Origin: Paenochrobactrum gallinarii
GTDB taxonomy: Bacteria > Pseudomonadota > Alphaproteobacteria > Rhizobiales > Rhizobiaceae
DNA length: 64,000 bases
Direction of reading: 5' to 3'
Assembly: GCF_014205685.1 (NCBI RefSeq)
Contig: NZ_JACIIU010000003.1
Location: 186,001-250,000 of the forward strand
How positions within the stretch are numbered: the stretch's first letter is position 1; each line of letters opens with the position of its first letter. The notes below the pieces were generated by a model. The model worked only from the letters and a program-made list of their open reading frames with translations. It was not told where the DNA came from and made no database searches. The translations under genes were made by a program, and so were the position numbers. Below are positions 26,665 to 34,873 of this stretch, one piece after another.

Positions 26665-28752
26665 ATGTCAGACTCTAAAGCCACCACTTCTTCGTCAAAC
26701 AATCCGGGCAATAAGACCGCACAAAACGCCCTCACCCATTGGGATGGCGCGTTGGGTCTGCCGGATTTCAATGCATTTACCGATGATGATTTCGGTCAGG
26801 CTTTTGAAGCTGCCTTTGCCCAGGATTTACATGAAGTTGAAGCCCTTGTTGCGAATGAGGCAGAGCCGACAATCGATAATGTCCTGAAAGCCTTGCAGCT
26901 TTCCGGCAAAGCATTGGAACGCGTTTCTTCTATCTTCTGGATGCGCGCCGGTGCGCATAGCAATGATACTATTCAGGCGCTGGAACGTGATGTCGCGCCA
27001 AAAATGTCGCGTCACTATTCCCGCATCATGATGGATCCGCTATTATTTGCCAAAGTGGATGCACTTTATGAAAAGCGTGACACACTCAATCTCGATGCTG
27101 AAACTTTACGCGTTTTGGAAAAAATCTGGAAAGGTTTTGTGCGTTCCGGTGCCAAACTCGACAAGTCCGGCAAAGCGGAACTGGCAGGCATCAATGAAGA
27201 ACTGGCAAGCCTTGGTGCTTCCTTCAGCCAGCATGTTTTGAAAGATGAATCGCAATGGGCGCTTTATCTCGACAGCGAAAATGATCTCGCCGGTCTGCCG
27301 GATTTCTTGCGCAATGCCATGCGCAATGCCGCGGAAGAACGTGGCCGCGCAGACGCGTGGGCAGTGACACTGTCGCGTTCCATCATCGAGCCATTTCTGA
27401 CCTTCTCGCAAAACCGTAATTTGCGTGAACAGGCTTTTACCGCCTGGGCGCATCGCGGCCAGAATAACGACGCCAATGACAATCAGGCAATCGTTGCTCA
27501 AATGCTGAAATTGCGTGAGCGCAAAGCCAAACTGCTCGGCTATGATAATTTTGCTGCCTTCAAGCTTGATGACACAATGGCAAAATCACCAGATGCGGTG
27601 ATGAATTTGCTGGAGCCGGTCTGGGAAAAAGCTCGCGCCAAAGCAGCGGAAGAAGAAGCTGAACTGACCGATCTCATTATCAAACAAGGCGGTAATCATA
27701 AAGTTGCACCTTGGGATTGGCGTTTTTACGCAGAACAAGTGCGTGCTGAAAAATTCGCCTTCGATGAAGCAGAGCTTAAACCTTATCTGCAACTGGACAA
27801 GATCATCCAAGCTTCATTTGATGTAGCCACACGTCTTTTCGGCATTCGTTTCGAAGAGAAAAAGGGCATTAAAACATGGCATCCTGATGTGCGTGTCTTT
27901 GAAGTCTTCAATGCCGATGGCAGCCGCCGCGGCCTGTTTTTAGCTGATTATTTTGCCCGTACATCAAAGCGTTCCGGCGCATGGATGAGCGCTCTGCAAT
28001 CTGCGCACAAGCTTGATGGCGGCCAGCAGCCAATCATCTATAATGTGATGAACTTTGCCAAACCGGCTGAAAGTGAACCGGCCTTGCTGTCACTTGATGA
28101 TGCGCGCACGCTTTTCCACGAATTCGGCCATGCTCTGCACGGGCTTTTAACCGATGTGACTTGGCCAGCCGTTGCCGGAACCTCGGTGTCGCGCGATTTT
28201 GTCGAATTACCATCACAGCTTTACGAACATTGGCTGACTGTGCCGGAAATTTTAGAAAAATATGCCGTGCATTATCGCACCGGTGAAGCGCTGCCAAAGG
28301 CGCTTCTCGACAAGGTGCTGGCAGCGCAAACCTTCAATGCGGGTTTCCAAACGGTAGAATTTACCGCTTCTGCACTGGTTGATATGGCCTTCCATACCAG
28401 CCCGACGAAAATTGACGACCCGATTGAATTTGAGAAACAAACACTGGCAAAGCTTTCCATGCCGGATGCCATCATCATGCGTCACCGCACCCCGCATTTC
28501 ACCCATGTGTTTTCAGGCGATGGTTATTCGGCAGGCTATTATTCCTATATGTGGTCGGAAGTGCTTGATGCCGACGCTTTTGCAGCTTTTGAAGAAAGCG
28601 GCGATCCGTTTAATCCGGAGCTGGCAGCCAATTTGAAGAAATATATTTACGCCGCTGGCGGCAGTGCTGATCCGGAAGAATTGTATAAAAAATTCCGCGG
28701 TAAAATGCCAAGCCCTGAGGCGATGATCGCCAATCGCGGTTTGAATAAATAA
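26665..28752 (+). CDS. M3 family metallopeptidase (oligopeptidase A / peptidyl-dipeptidase Dcp type)
   Basis: A 695-residue zinc peptidase that degrades oligopeptides in the cytoplasm. The catalytic motif is LFHEFGHALHGLL near residue 488, with the HExxH zinc ligands, and the downstream Glu ligand lies in SRDFVELPSQLYEHW. FSGDGYSAGYYSYMWSEVLDADAF near 615 is the conserved substrate-side loop of the family. Its length and N-terminal helical domain match OpdA/Dcp proteins. The ATG at 26665 follows GGAG by about ten bases. A terminator follows four bases after the stop. Whether it acts as oligopeptidase or dipeptidyl carboxypeptidase cannot be decided from what is visible. Confidence 0.93.
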   Translation: MSDSKATTSSSNNPGNKTAQNALTHWDGALGLPDFNAFTDDDFGQAFEAAFAQDLHEVEALVANEAEPTIDNVLKALQLSGKALERVSSIFWMRAGAHSNDTIQALERDVAPKMSRHYSRIMMDPLLFAKVDALYEKRDTLNLDAETLRVLEKIWKGFVRSGAKLDKSGKAELAGINEELASLGASFSQHVLKDESQWALYLDSENDLAGLPDFLRNAMRNAAEERGRADAWAVTLSRSIIEPFLTFSQNRNLREQAFTAWAHRGQNNDANDNQAIVAQMLKLRERKAKLLGYDNFAAFKLDDTMAKSPDAVMNLLEPVWEKARAKAAEEEAELTDLIIKQGGNHKVAPWDWRFYAEQVRAEKFAFDEAELKPYLQLDKIIQASFDVATRLFGIRFEEKKGIKTWHPDVRVFEVFNADGSRRGLFLADYFARTSKRSGAWMSALQSAHKLDGGQQPIIYNVMNFAKPAESEPALLSLDDARTLFHEFGHALHGLLTDVTWPAVAGTSVSRDFVELPSQLYEHWLTVPEILEKYAVHYRTGEALPKALLDKVLAAQTFNAGFQTVEFTASALVDMAFHTSPTKIDDPIEFEKQTLAKLSMPDAIIMRHRTPHFTHVFSGDGYSAGYYSYMWSEVLDADAFAAFEESGDPFNPELAANLKKYIYAAGGSADPEELYKKFRGKMPSPEAMIANRGLNK

Positions 28753-28756
28753 CAAT

Positions 28757-28788
28757 AAAAAGGCCGGTCAGTGACCGGCCTTTTTTTT
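28757..28788. terminator. Intrinsic terminator, AAAAAGGCCGGT family
   Basis: AAAAAGGCCGGT (28757-28768) pairs with ACCGGCC and a run of eight T (to 28788) around a short CAGTG loop. It sits between the convergent M3 peptidase and DUF1737 genes. The same stem base occurs at 38474 and 44736. Confidence 0.88.
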
Positions 28789-28793
28789 AACAA

Positions 28794-29000
28794 TCAATAT
28801 TCGCCAAGTTTGATGTCTGGCGTATATTCAACGCCTTCCACTTCCTTGGTTACCGGCTGGCCGCAATGCAGAACGCCGGTTGCAGCATTGAATGTGTAGG
28901 CTGGCGAACCGGCAAGTTCCCAGCCCTTGTTCAAGGCTGCTGTCACGCGATGACAAAATGCTGAATCATCCGGACCCGTGATAAAACGATAAAGCTTCAT
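28794..29000 (-). CDS. DUF1737 domain protein
   Basis: A 68-residue protein beginning KLYRFITGPDD and containing LNKGWELAGSPAYTF, LHCGQPV and a C-terminal LGEY. This matches the short DUF1737 family common in Rhizobiales, whose function is unknown. A strong GAAGGAG site lies before the ATG. There is no signal peptide or membrane segment. Its 5' end faces the CoA-ester lyase gene on the same strand, 81 bp away, so it may be the last gene of that transcript. Confidence 0.85.
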   Translation of the reverse strand: MKLYRFITGPDDSAFCHRVTAALNKGWELAGSPAYTFNAATGVLHCGQPVTKEVEGVEYTPDIKLGEY

Positions 29001-29081
29001 AATATTTCTCCTTCACAAACCGCCATAAAGCGCAAATCTTATGCCGAGCTTAAGCAGTTACACCAGTTTTAAATAAAGATA

Positions 29082-29951
29082 TCAAATCTTTGCCAAAACA
29101 CGTTCCGCCATATGCAAATGCAAACGCTCGATCATCTGACCATTTAAAGACACCACGCCTTTACTCATATTTTCTGGCTGCGTGAAGAGCTCCACCACTG
29201 CTTTTGCGTGCGCAACCTCATCTTCACTTGGAGAAAAACCACGATTGGCACCGGCAATTTGATTTGGATGAATTAAGGTTTTACCGTCAAAGCCCATCGA
29301 GGCGCCCTGCACGCATTCTGCTTCAAAGCCTTGAACATTTTTAAAATCATTATAGACGCCGTCCATCACTTCCAAACCACCGGCTTTGGCTGCCAGAATA
29401 ATCTGCATCAGCCAAGGCACCAGATAAGGACGGCCAGGCAATGTGCGGATACCGCTTTCACGGGCAATATCATTGGGGCCCACCACAAAAGCACTCAAAC
29501 GTGCCGATGAACGGCTGCCCAATTGTGCAATTTCATCCGCATTGAGAATACCGCGCGGGGTTTCAATCATCGCCCAGATGCGGCAGTTTTCCGGCGCGTC
29601 CGCCCTGTCAAGTTTACGCGCCACATCAATCACATCTTGCGGGCGCTCAAGCTTTGGCACCAGCACGGCATCAATGCCTGCCTCTGCCGCCATTTTCACA
29701 TCATCATCGCCAAAGGCACTGTCCAATGTATTGATGCGCACAATCCGCTCAAAAGGCACATGCTGGTGAGCGCTCAAATGCGCAGCCAGCGCTTCACGCG
29801 ATGCAGCTTTCACTTCATCAGCGACAGAATCCTCCAGATCATAGATGATTGCATCGGCACCAAGCTCAAGCGACTTTTCCAGCGCGCGCGCATTGGCAGC
29901 CGGAACAAACAAAACCGAACGACGCGGCCGTGTCACGTTTTTCATGGACAT
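29082..29951 (-). CDS. HpcH/HpaI aldolase / CitE-like CoA ester lyase
   Basis: A 289-residue TIM-barrel protein of the citrate lyase beta-subunit-like family. The signature residues are RSVLFVPAANARALEKSLELGADAIIYDLEDSV, with the metal-binding Asp/Glu in DLEDSV, then RINTLDSAFGDDDV with the CoA/substrate Arg, VLVPKLE, and IWAMIETPRGI with the second Glu. No citD or citF neighbours are seen, so it is a stand-alone CitE-like enzyme, probably a malyl-CoA/citramalyl-CoA lyase or thioesterase. It is transcribed away from leuD; the 145 bp between holds both promoters. Confidence 0.88.
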   Translation of the reverse strand: MSMKNVTRPRRSVLFVPAANARALEKSLELGADAIIYDLEDSVADEVKAASREALAAHLSAHQHVPFERIVRINTLDSAFGDDDVKMAAEAGIDAVLVPKLERPQDVIDVARKLDRADAPENCRIWAMIETPRGILNADEIAQLGSRSSARLSAFVVGPNDIARESGIRTLPGRPYLVPWLMQIILAAKAGGLEVMDGVYNDFKNVQGFEAECVQGASMGFDGKTLIHPNQIAGANRGFSPSEDEVAHAKAVVELFTQPENMSKGVVSLNGQMIERLHLHMAERVLAKI

Positions 29952-30096
29952 CTTTGCGCCCCCCTCTTCAATCCCAGTAAAATGCGATTTTTAACTGCGT
30001 CAGATTGCACATCATCAGCACGCATAAGTTGACTCTGTGAATAGCTGGTGTAAACCCTCTTTCAACAATGAAATTACCAACCGACAGGTTATGGCC

Positions 30097-30702
30097 ATGG
30101 ATAAATTTACCAAGCTCACCGGCGTCGCAGCTCCACTGCCGATCATCAACATCGACACGGACATGATTATTCCGAAGGATTACCTGAAGACAATCAAGCG
30201 CACAGGTCTGAGCAAAGGTCTTTTTGCTGAAATGCGCTTCAATGAAGACGGCAGTGAAAATCCTGATTTCGTTCTCAATAAAGCCGGTTACCGCAATGCC
30301 CAGATTTTGGTTGCAGGCGATAATTTCGGCTGCGGCTCCTCGCGTGAACATGCGCCTTGGGCTCTGCTTGATTTCGGCATCAAATGCGTCATTTCCACCT
30401 CTTTTGCAGATATTTTCTACAATAACTGCTTCAAAAACGGTATTTTGCCAATCAAAGTGACACCAGAACAGCTCGAAATGCTGATGGATGACGCTGAGCG
30501 CGGCTCCAATGCTACGCTGACCATCGATCTGGAAGAGAAGACCATTTCAGGCCCTGACGGCGGCACAATTCACTTCGAACTGGATGATTTTAAACGTCAT
30601 TGCCTGCTCAATGGTCTGGACGATATCGGCCTGACCATGGAAAAAGCAACAAGCATTGATACGTTTGAAGTCAAGAATGCAGAGCTGCGTCCGTGGGCCT
30701 AA
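30097..30702 (+). CDS. leuD: 3-isopropylmalate dehydratase small subunit LeuD
   Basis: The small subunit of isopropylmalate isomerase, which with LeuC interconverts 2- and 3-isopropylmalate in leucine biosynthesis. The start [16 protein letters not shown] is the conserved rhizobial N-terminus, so ATG 30097 is used rather than upstream codons at 30091 or 30037. The swivel-domain motifs [32 protein letters not shown] and [18 protein letters not shown] are intact, and the 201-residue length is normal. LeuB lies 2 kb downstream on the other strand; leuC is not in the window. Confidence 0.97.
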   Translation: MDKFTKLTGVAAPLPIINIDTDMIIPKDYLKTIKRTGLSKGLFAEMRFNEDGSENPDFVLNKAGYRNAQILVAGDNFGCGSSREHAPWALLDFGIKCVISTSFADIFYNNCFKNGILPIKVTPEQLEMLMDDAERGSNATLTIDLEEKTISGPDGGTIHFELDDFKRHCLLNGLDDIGLTMEKATSIDTFEVKNAELRPWA

Positions 30703-30729
30703 AAAAATGCTGCGGGGCTGGCTGACGCT

Positions 30730-31152
30730 ATGCCCCGATCTGATCAAACTGGAATATGGGCGTCGCGACTGGCGCCCAATTTAACCGAAATCGAATCACT
30801 GACACATCAGGCTTATGCACATCTGCCGCAGGAGTTCCGCGAGCTGTGCCCCGACATGACCCTTCATGTCGCTGATTTTCCCGACGATTCCATCATTGAA
30901 GATTTAGGTCTCGATACGCCTTTTGACCTGCTCGGCCTTTTTGAAGGTGCAGGTTTGGGCGAACGCTTTAGCTTGCAAACAGACAATCAGCGCCCCAATC
31001 GTATGACCCTGTTTCGCCGTGCCATTCTTGATTATTGGTGTGAGCACGAAGAAACATTGCATGAGATTATCACCCATGTGCTTATTCATGAAATTGGCCA
31101 CCATTTTGGCCTTGATGATGATGCCATGCTGTCGCTGGAAGACGCACATTAA
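30730..31152 (+). CDS. Metallopeptidase family protein (zincin-like, TTHA0227 type)
   Basis: A 140-residue protein with the zinc motif HEIGHHFGLDDD near its C-terminus (about residues 120-131), preceded by LHEIITHVLI. FPDDSIIEDLGLDTPFDLLGLFEG in the middle is typical of the small minimal-zincin family often found near housekeeping genes in alphaproteobacteria. No substrate is known. It follows leuD by 27 bp and is probably co-transcribed, ending at a strong terminator. Confidence 0.85.
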   Translation: MPRSDQTGIWASRLAPNLTEIESLTHQAYAHLPQEFRELCPDMTLHVADFPDDSIIEDLGLDTPFDLLGLFEGAGLGERFSLQTDNQRPNRMTLFRRAILDYWCEHEETLHEIITHVLIHEIGHHFGLDDDAMLSLEDAH

Positions 31153-31172
31153 TAAGCGTTTCATACAATTAA

Positions 31173-31206
31173 AAAATGCCGCCTGATAATCATCAGGCGG
31201 CATTTT
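31173..31206. terminator. Bidirectional intrinsic terminator
   Basis: AAATGCCGCCTGAT pairs with ATCAGGCGGCATTTT around a four-base AATC loop. A tracts on the left and T tracts on the right make it usable by both leuD-zincin (plus) and asd (minus). Confidence 0.88.
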
Positions 31207-31232
31207 AATAAGGGTAGCAATAAGCTTAAAAT

Positions 31233-32267
31233 TTAAGCCTGCTGCGCCTTTGGCGTGATCAGATCACGGGCGATCAGCAGTTCTGCAATCTGCACAGTGT
31301 TGAGCGCTGCACCTTTACGTAAGTTATCCGCAACAACCCACAAGGACAGGCCGTTTTCAATCGTGATATCTTCACGGATACGGCTGACAAAAGTGGCATC
31401 TTCACCGGCTGCTTCATAAGGGGTGATGTAACCGCCCGCTTCACGCTTGTCGATCACCTGAACACCTGGCGCATTGCGCAGGATTTCAGTGGCCTGTTCA
31501 GCGGAAAGTTCGTTTTCAAATTCAATGTTTACGGCTTCCGAGTGACCGATGAAAACCGGAACGCGCACAGCAGTTGCAGTGAGCTTGATCTTCGGATCAA
31601 TCATCTTCTTGGTTTCAGCCGTGACCTTCCACTCTTCCTTCGTGTAGCCGTCTTCCATAAATTCGTCGATATGCGGAATAACGTTGAAGGCAATACGCTT
31701 GGTGAAGGTTTTGTTGGTGACAGGATCGGCCACAAAAACAGCGCGGGACTGGGTGAACAGCTCATCCATGCCCTCTTTACCAGCACCCGATACGGACTGA
31801 TAAGTGGCAACAACAACGCGCTTGATTTTAGCTGCGTCATGAAGCGGCTTCAAAACCAGTACGAGCTGAGCTGTCGAGCAGTTCGGATTGGCAATGATAT
31901 TGCGCTTTCTGAAGTCGTCAACCGCATCAGGGTTCACTTCCGGCACGATAAGCGGCACATTGCTGTCATAACGGAATGCAGAGGAATTATCGATGACAAC
32001 GCAGCCCTGCGCGCCGATCTTTGGTGACCATTCCTTGGAAACATTGCCGCCAGCTGACATCAGGCAGATATCGGTGTCGGAGAAATCATAATCATCCAGC
32101 GCTTTGGCCTTGAGGGTGCGATCGCCATAAGCAACTTCTGTACCCACACTGCGACGCGATGCAAGTGCAACCACTTCATCTGCCGGAAAGCCGCGTTCTT
32201 CAAGAATGTTGAGCATTTCGCGCCCGACATTGCCTGTAGCGCCAACAACTGCAACTTTAAATCCCAT
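31233..32267 (-). CDS. asd: Aspartate-semialdehyde dehydrogenase
   Basis: The enzyme reduces aspartyl phosphate to aspartate semialdehyde, the branch point to lysine/diaminopimelate, methionine, threonine and isoleucine. The NADP-binding start KVAVVGATGNVGREML is clear, the active-site Cys is in IIANPNCSTAQL (about residue 132), and the catalytic His lies in VPVFIGHSEAVNIEFE (about 245). ATG 32267 has GGAG six bases upstream and gives the standard 344-residue protein; an in-frame extension to 32318 is leader sequence, not protein. The 230 bp before the gene hold a structured leader and a short peptide frame rich in aspartate-family amino acids. Confidence 0.97.
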   Translation of the reverse strand: MGFKVAVVGATGNVGREMLNILEERGFPADEVVALASRRSVGTEVAYGDRTLKAKALDDYDFSDTDICLMSAGGNVSKEWSPKIGAQGCVVIDNSSAFRYDSNVPLIVPEVNPDAVDDFRKRNIIANPNCSTAQLVLVLKPLHDAAKIKRVVVATYQSVSGAGKEGMDELFTQSRAVFVADPVTNKTFTKRIAFNVIPHIDEFMEDGYTKEEWKVTAETKKMIDPKIKLTATAVRVPVFIGHSEAVNIEFENELSAEQATEILRNAPGVQVIDKREAGGYITPYEAAGEDATFVSRIREDITIENGLSLWVVADNLRKGAALNTVQIAELLIARDLITPKAQQA

Positions 32268-32280
32268 TATTATCTCCTGT

Positions 32281-32558
32281 CCCTCTCCGCTTCCAGAACC
32301 AGATTTTCCACACTTCACGCGGAAACCTCTGCCCCCGGACCAGACCCGGGAGAGGGCGAGCAGGCCAAGGGAAATCAGACCGTTTTAATGGTCGTTTTCA
32401 ACACGGTAGCCATAGGTTTTATAGAGGTAGAAGACATGCAAACATCTCCGGTGAAATCACCGGCAGCTTTCATCGAAACTGATAATGTTGCATCAACCCG
32501 TATCACGCGAGTTCTCCTTGTCCACATGCGCTTTTAAGCTGTTTCACGCAAGAGTCAA
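32281..32558 (-). promoter_or_regulatory. Structured asd leader (candidate attenuator or translational switch)
   Basis: Read on the minus strand between the leuB terminator and asd. A TTGACT hexamer (32558-32553) may be the -35. Then TGATA and TATCA arms close a helix around GTTG-ATG-CAAC. CCGGTGA-TT-TCACCGG forms a perfect hairpin (centre about 32456) whose right arm covers the GG of a GGAGA ribosome binding site. A short peptide frame follows. After its stop, CCCTCTCC (32356-32349) can pair either with the nearby CAGAGG stretch (32331-32326, the Gs inside completing an imperfect hairpin) or with GGAGAGGG (32288-32281), which lies just before the asd ribosome binding site. The pairings are exclusive. 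No T-tract follows either hairpin, so control at translation or by Rho is more likely than an intrinsic terminator. Confidence 0.5.
32375..32437 (-). CDS. Putative leader peptide of asd, rich in Thr, Lys, Ile and Met
   Basis: A 20-codon frame starts with ATG at 32437 and ends with TGA at 32375. GGAGA stands eight bases upstream, in the right arm of a hairpin. After the opening Met-Ser-Ser the peptide reads TSIKPMATVLKTTIKTV: five Thr, three Lys, two Ile and, with the start, two Met, all products of the aspartate pathway served by asd. The same frame can also begin at GTG 32506, which has its own AAGGAG seven bases upstream, giving 43 residues. The frame ends 107 bases before asd. I know no described leader of this kind; the composition argues for ribosome-mediated attenuation. 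Confidence 0.5.
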   Translation of the reverse strand: MSSTSIKPMATVLKTTIKTV

Positions 32559-32602
32559 TTGGCAGGCTTTCAGCAGATCAAAAAATTCTGAAACAACGGT
32601 AT

Positions 32603-32636
32603 AAAAAAACGCCGCCAAGTAAACCGGCGGCGTTTT
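32603..32636 (-). terminator. Intrinsic terminator of leuB
   Basis: On the minus strand AAAACGCCGCC (32636-32626) pairs with GGCGGCGTTTT (32616-32606) around a nine-base loop and ends in a run of seven T. It lies about 75 bp after the leuB stop and separates leuB transcription from the asd leader. Confidence 0.88.
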
Positions 32637-32712
32637 CGATAAGCAAAAAAGCTCATTATTACGTGCATCTTATCTGAAAACCGCTTCACACTTTTCAGGA
32701 TGCACGTTCAAA

Positions 32713-33825
32713 TTAAGCTGACAGCGCTTTGAACTTAGCCAAAATTGCATCGCCCATTTCAGCAGTGCCAACTTTTTTGTTGCCTTCTGACCAGATGTCA
32801 CCGGTGCGGATGCCATCATCCAGAACGCCGGAAATAGCAGCTTCCAGACGATCAGCTTCAGCAATCAGGCCGAAAGAGTAACGCAGGCACATAGCCAGCG
32901 ACGCAATCATCGCAATCGGGTTAGCAATGCCCTGGCCTGCAATATCCGGTGCCGAACCATGTACCGGCTCATAAAGCGCCTTACGGCTGCCGGTCTTCGG
33001 ATCGGTTGCACCAAGCGACGCAGACGGCAGCATGCCGAGCGAGCCGGTCAGCATGGCAGCTACGTCTGACAGCATATCACCAAACAGGTTGTCGGTGAGG
33101 ATGACGTCAAACTGCTTCGGCCAGCGAACGAGCTGCATACCACCAGCATCAGCCAGCATATGCTCAAGCTGAATGTCTGCGTGTTTTTCTTTGTGACGTG
33201 CAGTCACAACCTGATTCCAAAGAACGCCGGACTTCATCACATTGCGTTTTTCCATCGAAGTGACTTTACCGCGACGGGTGCGCGCCAGTTCGAAAGCAAT
33301 ATCAGCAATACGTTCGATTTCGTAGGTATCATAAACCTGCGTATCGATACCGCGCTTCTGACCATTGCCGAGATCGATGATTTCTTTCGGCTCACCGAAA
33401 TAAACACCACCGGTCAGCTCACGCATGATCAGAATATCGAGACCTTCGATCACTTCAGGCTTCAGGGATGAGGAATGGGCAAGTGCCGGATAGCAAATGG
33501 CAGGTCGCAGATTTGCGTAGAGCTCCATTTCCTTACGCAAGCGCAGAAGACCAGCTTCCGGACGCACTTCATAAGGAACCGCATCCCATTTCGGGCCGCC
33601 AACGGCACCAAAAAGCACAGCATCAGCTGCCAGCGCTTTTTCCATATCTGCATCAGAAAGAGCCTGACCATGGGCATCATAAGCGCTACCGCCAACGAGA
33701 CCTTCTTCGGTTTCAAAGCCAAGTTTCAAATCAGAATTCAGAAAATCAATAATCTTACGGACTTCCGCCATTGCCTCAGGGCCAATGCCGTCACCGGGCA
33801 GGAGAAGAAGTTTTCTAGATGCCAT
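32713..33825 (-). CDS. leuB: 3-isopropylmalate dehydrogenase
   Basis: A complete 370-residue LeuB, which oxidatively decarboxylates 3-isopropylmalate with NAD+. Conserved features: [16 protein letters not shown] at the start, the substrate arginines in [30 protein letters not shown], the catalytic Tyr/Lys region [16 protein letters not shown] and the NAD-binding [16 protein letters not shown]. The start at 33825 is the standard one. It is followed by its own terminator, so asd downstream has a separate promoter. Upstream (106 bp) lies the Trm112-like gene on the same strand. Confidence 0.97.
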   Translation of the reverse strand: MASRKLLLLPGDGIGPEAMAEVRKIIDFLNSDLKLGFETEEGLVGGSAYDAHGQALSDADMEKALAADAVLFGAVGGPKWDAVPYEVRPEAGLLRLRKEMELYANLRPAICYPALAHSSSLKPEVIEGLDILIMRELTGGVYFGEPKEIIDLGNGQKRGIDTQVYDTYEIERIADIAFELARTRRGKVTSMEKRNVMKSGVLWNQVVTARHKEKHADIQLEHMLADAGGMQLVRWPKQFDVILTDNLFGDMLSDVAAMLTGSLGMLPSASLGATDPKTGSRKALYEPVHGSAPDIAGQGIANPIAMIASLAMCLRYSFGLIAEADRLEAAISGVLDDGIRTGDIWSEGNKKVGTAEMGDAILAKFKALSA

Positions 33826-33931
33826 AATGCCAAGCCTTCATTTGCAGCAGATATTAACTCTCAAGCGTTATAAAGAGCGTTGAGCAAACAGGCAACACAA
33901 TCTATAGCCTGAAAGCAGCACTATTTGCCAC

Positions 33932-34126
33932 TCATTCAATAATGCGAGCCTCAGAAGGCAGCATAATCGGCACGCCATCGCGCACCGGATAAGCTAATTT
34001 GGCTTTTTGTGAGATCAACTCATTGTTCTCACGGTCAAAACGCAAAGCAGTTTTGGTTAAAGGACACACCAACAGCTCCAGCAAGCTGATGTCTACTTCT
34101 CCCTGACTTTGCGTCTTGTCCATCAA
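33932..34126 (-). CDS. Trm112 family protein (UPF0434)
   Basis: A 64-residue protein with [16 protein letters not shown] followed by [27 protein letters not shown], the pattern of bacterial YcaR/Trm112-like proteins. The two-Cys zinc knuckle of some members is reduced here to a single Cys in VCPLTK, so zinc binding is doubtful. Trm112 proteins activate methyltransferases in eukaryotes and archaea; the bacterial role is less clear. It is the third gene of a leftward operon behind a thioredoxin-TPR protein and a LON-domain protein, an arrangement common in Rhizobiales. Confidence 0.88.
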   Translation of the reverse strand: MMDKTQSQGEVDISLLELLVCPLTKTALRFDRENNELISQKAKLAYPVRDGVPIMLPSEARIIE

Positions 34127-34164
34127 TACACCCTATTATTTAGGAATAGCTAATTTAATCTTGT

Positions 34165-34857
34165 CTATTGCAGGCGCTTATCAAAATCATCCTGCTCACG
34201 CGCCAAGATCATTTCCGTAATTGCAATCAATGTTGCAGCACGCGTTTTCAAATCAGGCGCTTCCAGCAAAGCTTGTTTTTCCGCCGCCCCAAAGGGAGAC
34301 ATGATCGACAAGGCATTGACCAGCATAGCATTATCAGCCCGCGCAATACCCTCCCAATCTGCTTCCAGATTGTTCGCTTCGAGATAGGCGCGGAATGCCG
34401 CCAGCAATGCTTCACGATCCACATCATCAACATCAGCCGGATCGCTCAGATCGTTGAGGAAAGGCACGATCTTGCATGTGCGATAAGGCTTTTTGACGTT
34501 CAGCTCTTCCACCATCCGAAAGCGGCAAATGCCGTGCAATGTAATCAGCACACGGCCATCGCCTGTTTCAGAATAGCTGGTGATGCGCCCCAAACAGCCG
34601 ACAGAACTTAAATTCGGCCGGTAGTTTTCGTCGAGCTCCTGCCCCGGTTCGGCAGGCTTTTCCGCCAGATCCGGCTGAATGAGGCCAATGATGCGGTTTG
34701 ACGCCATCGCTTCATCGACCATCGCCAGATAACGCGGCTCAAATATATTGAGCGGCACCTGTCCGCCCGGCAATAATAATGCACCCTGAAGCGGAAACAC
34801 CGGCACAGATTCCGGCAAGTCATCACCACTGCGGTAATGGATATTTCCCGCCTGCAT
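34165..34857 (-). CDS. LON peptidase substrate-binding domain protein
   Basis: A 230-residue protein that consists only of the LON N-terminal substrate-binding fold (LAN/PUA-like). FPLQGALLLPGGQVPLNIFEPRYLAMVDEAM at residues 22-52 is the family signature, followed by GCLGRITSYSETGDGRVLITLHGICRFR. There is no AAA+ or Ser-Lys protease domain, so it is not Lon itself. The ATG has GGAG nine bases upstream and lies 16 bp after the thioredoxin gene. Its function is unproven; a substrate adaptor role is an inference. Confidence 0.92.
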   Translation of the reverse strand: MQAGNIHYRSGDDLPESVPVFPLQGALLLPGGQVPLNIFEPRYLAMVDEAMASNRIIGLIQPDLAEKPAEPGQELDENYRPNLSSVGCLGRITSYSETGDGRVLITLHGICRFRMVEELNVKKPYRTCKIVPFLNDLSDPADVDDVDREALLAAFRAYLEANNLEADWEGIARADNAMLVNALSIMSPFGAAEKQALLEAPDLKTRAATLIAITEMILAREQDDFDKRLQ

Positions 34858-34873
34858 CGTACAAAACTCCTGC

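Noticed and set aside
32281..32356. Intrinsic terminator in front of asd
   Set aside because: The GC-rich hairpin has bulges and no T-tract; CCCTCTCC-type palindromes are also common in rhizobial intergenic DNA, so I describe it only as possible alternative pairing.
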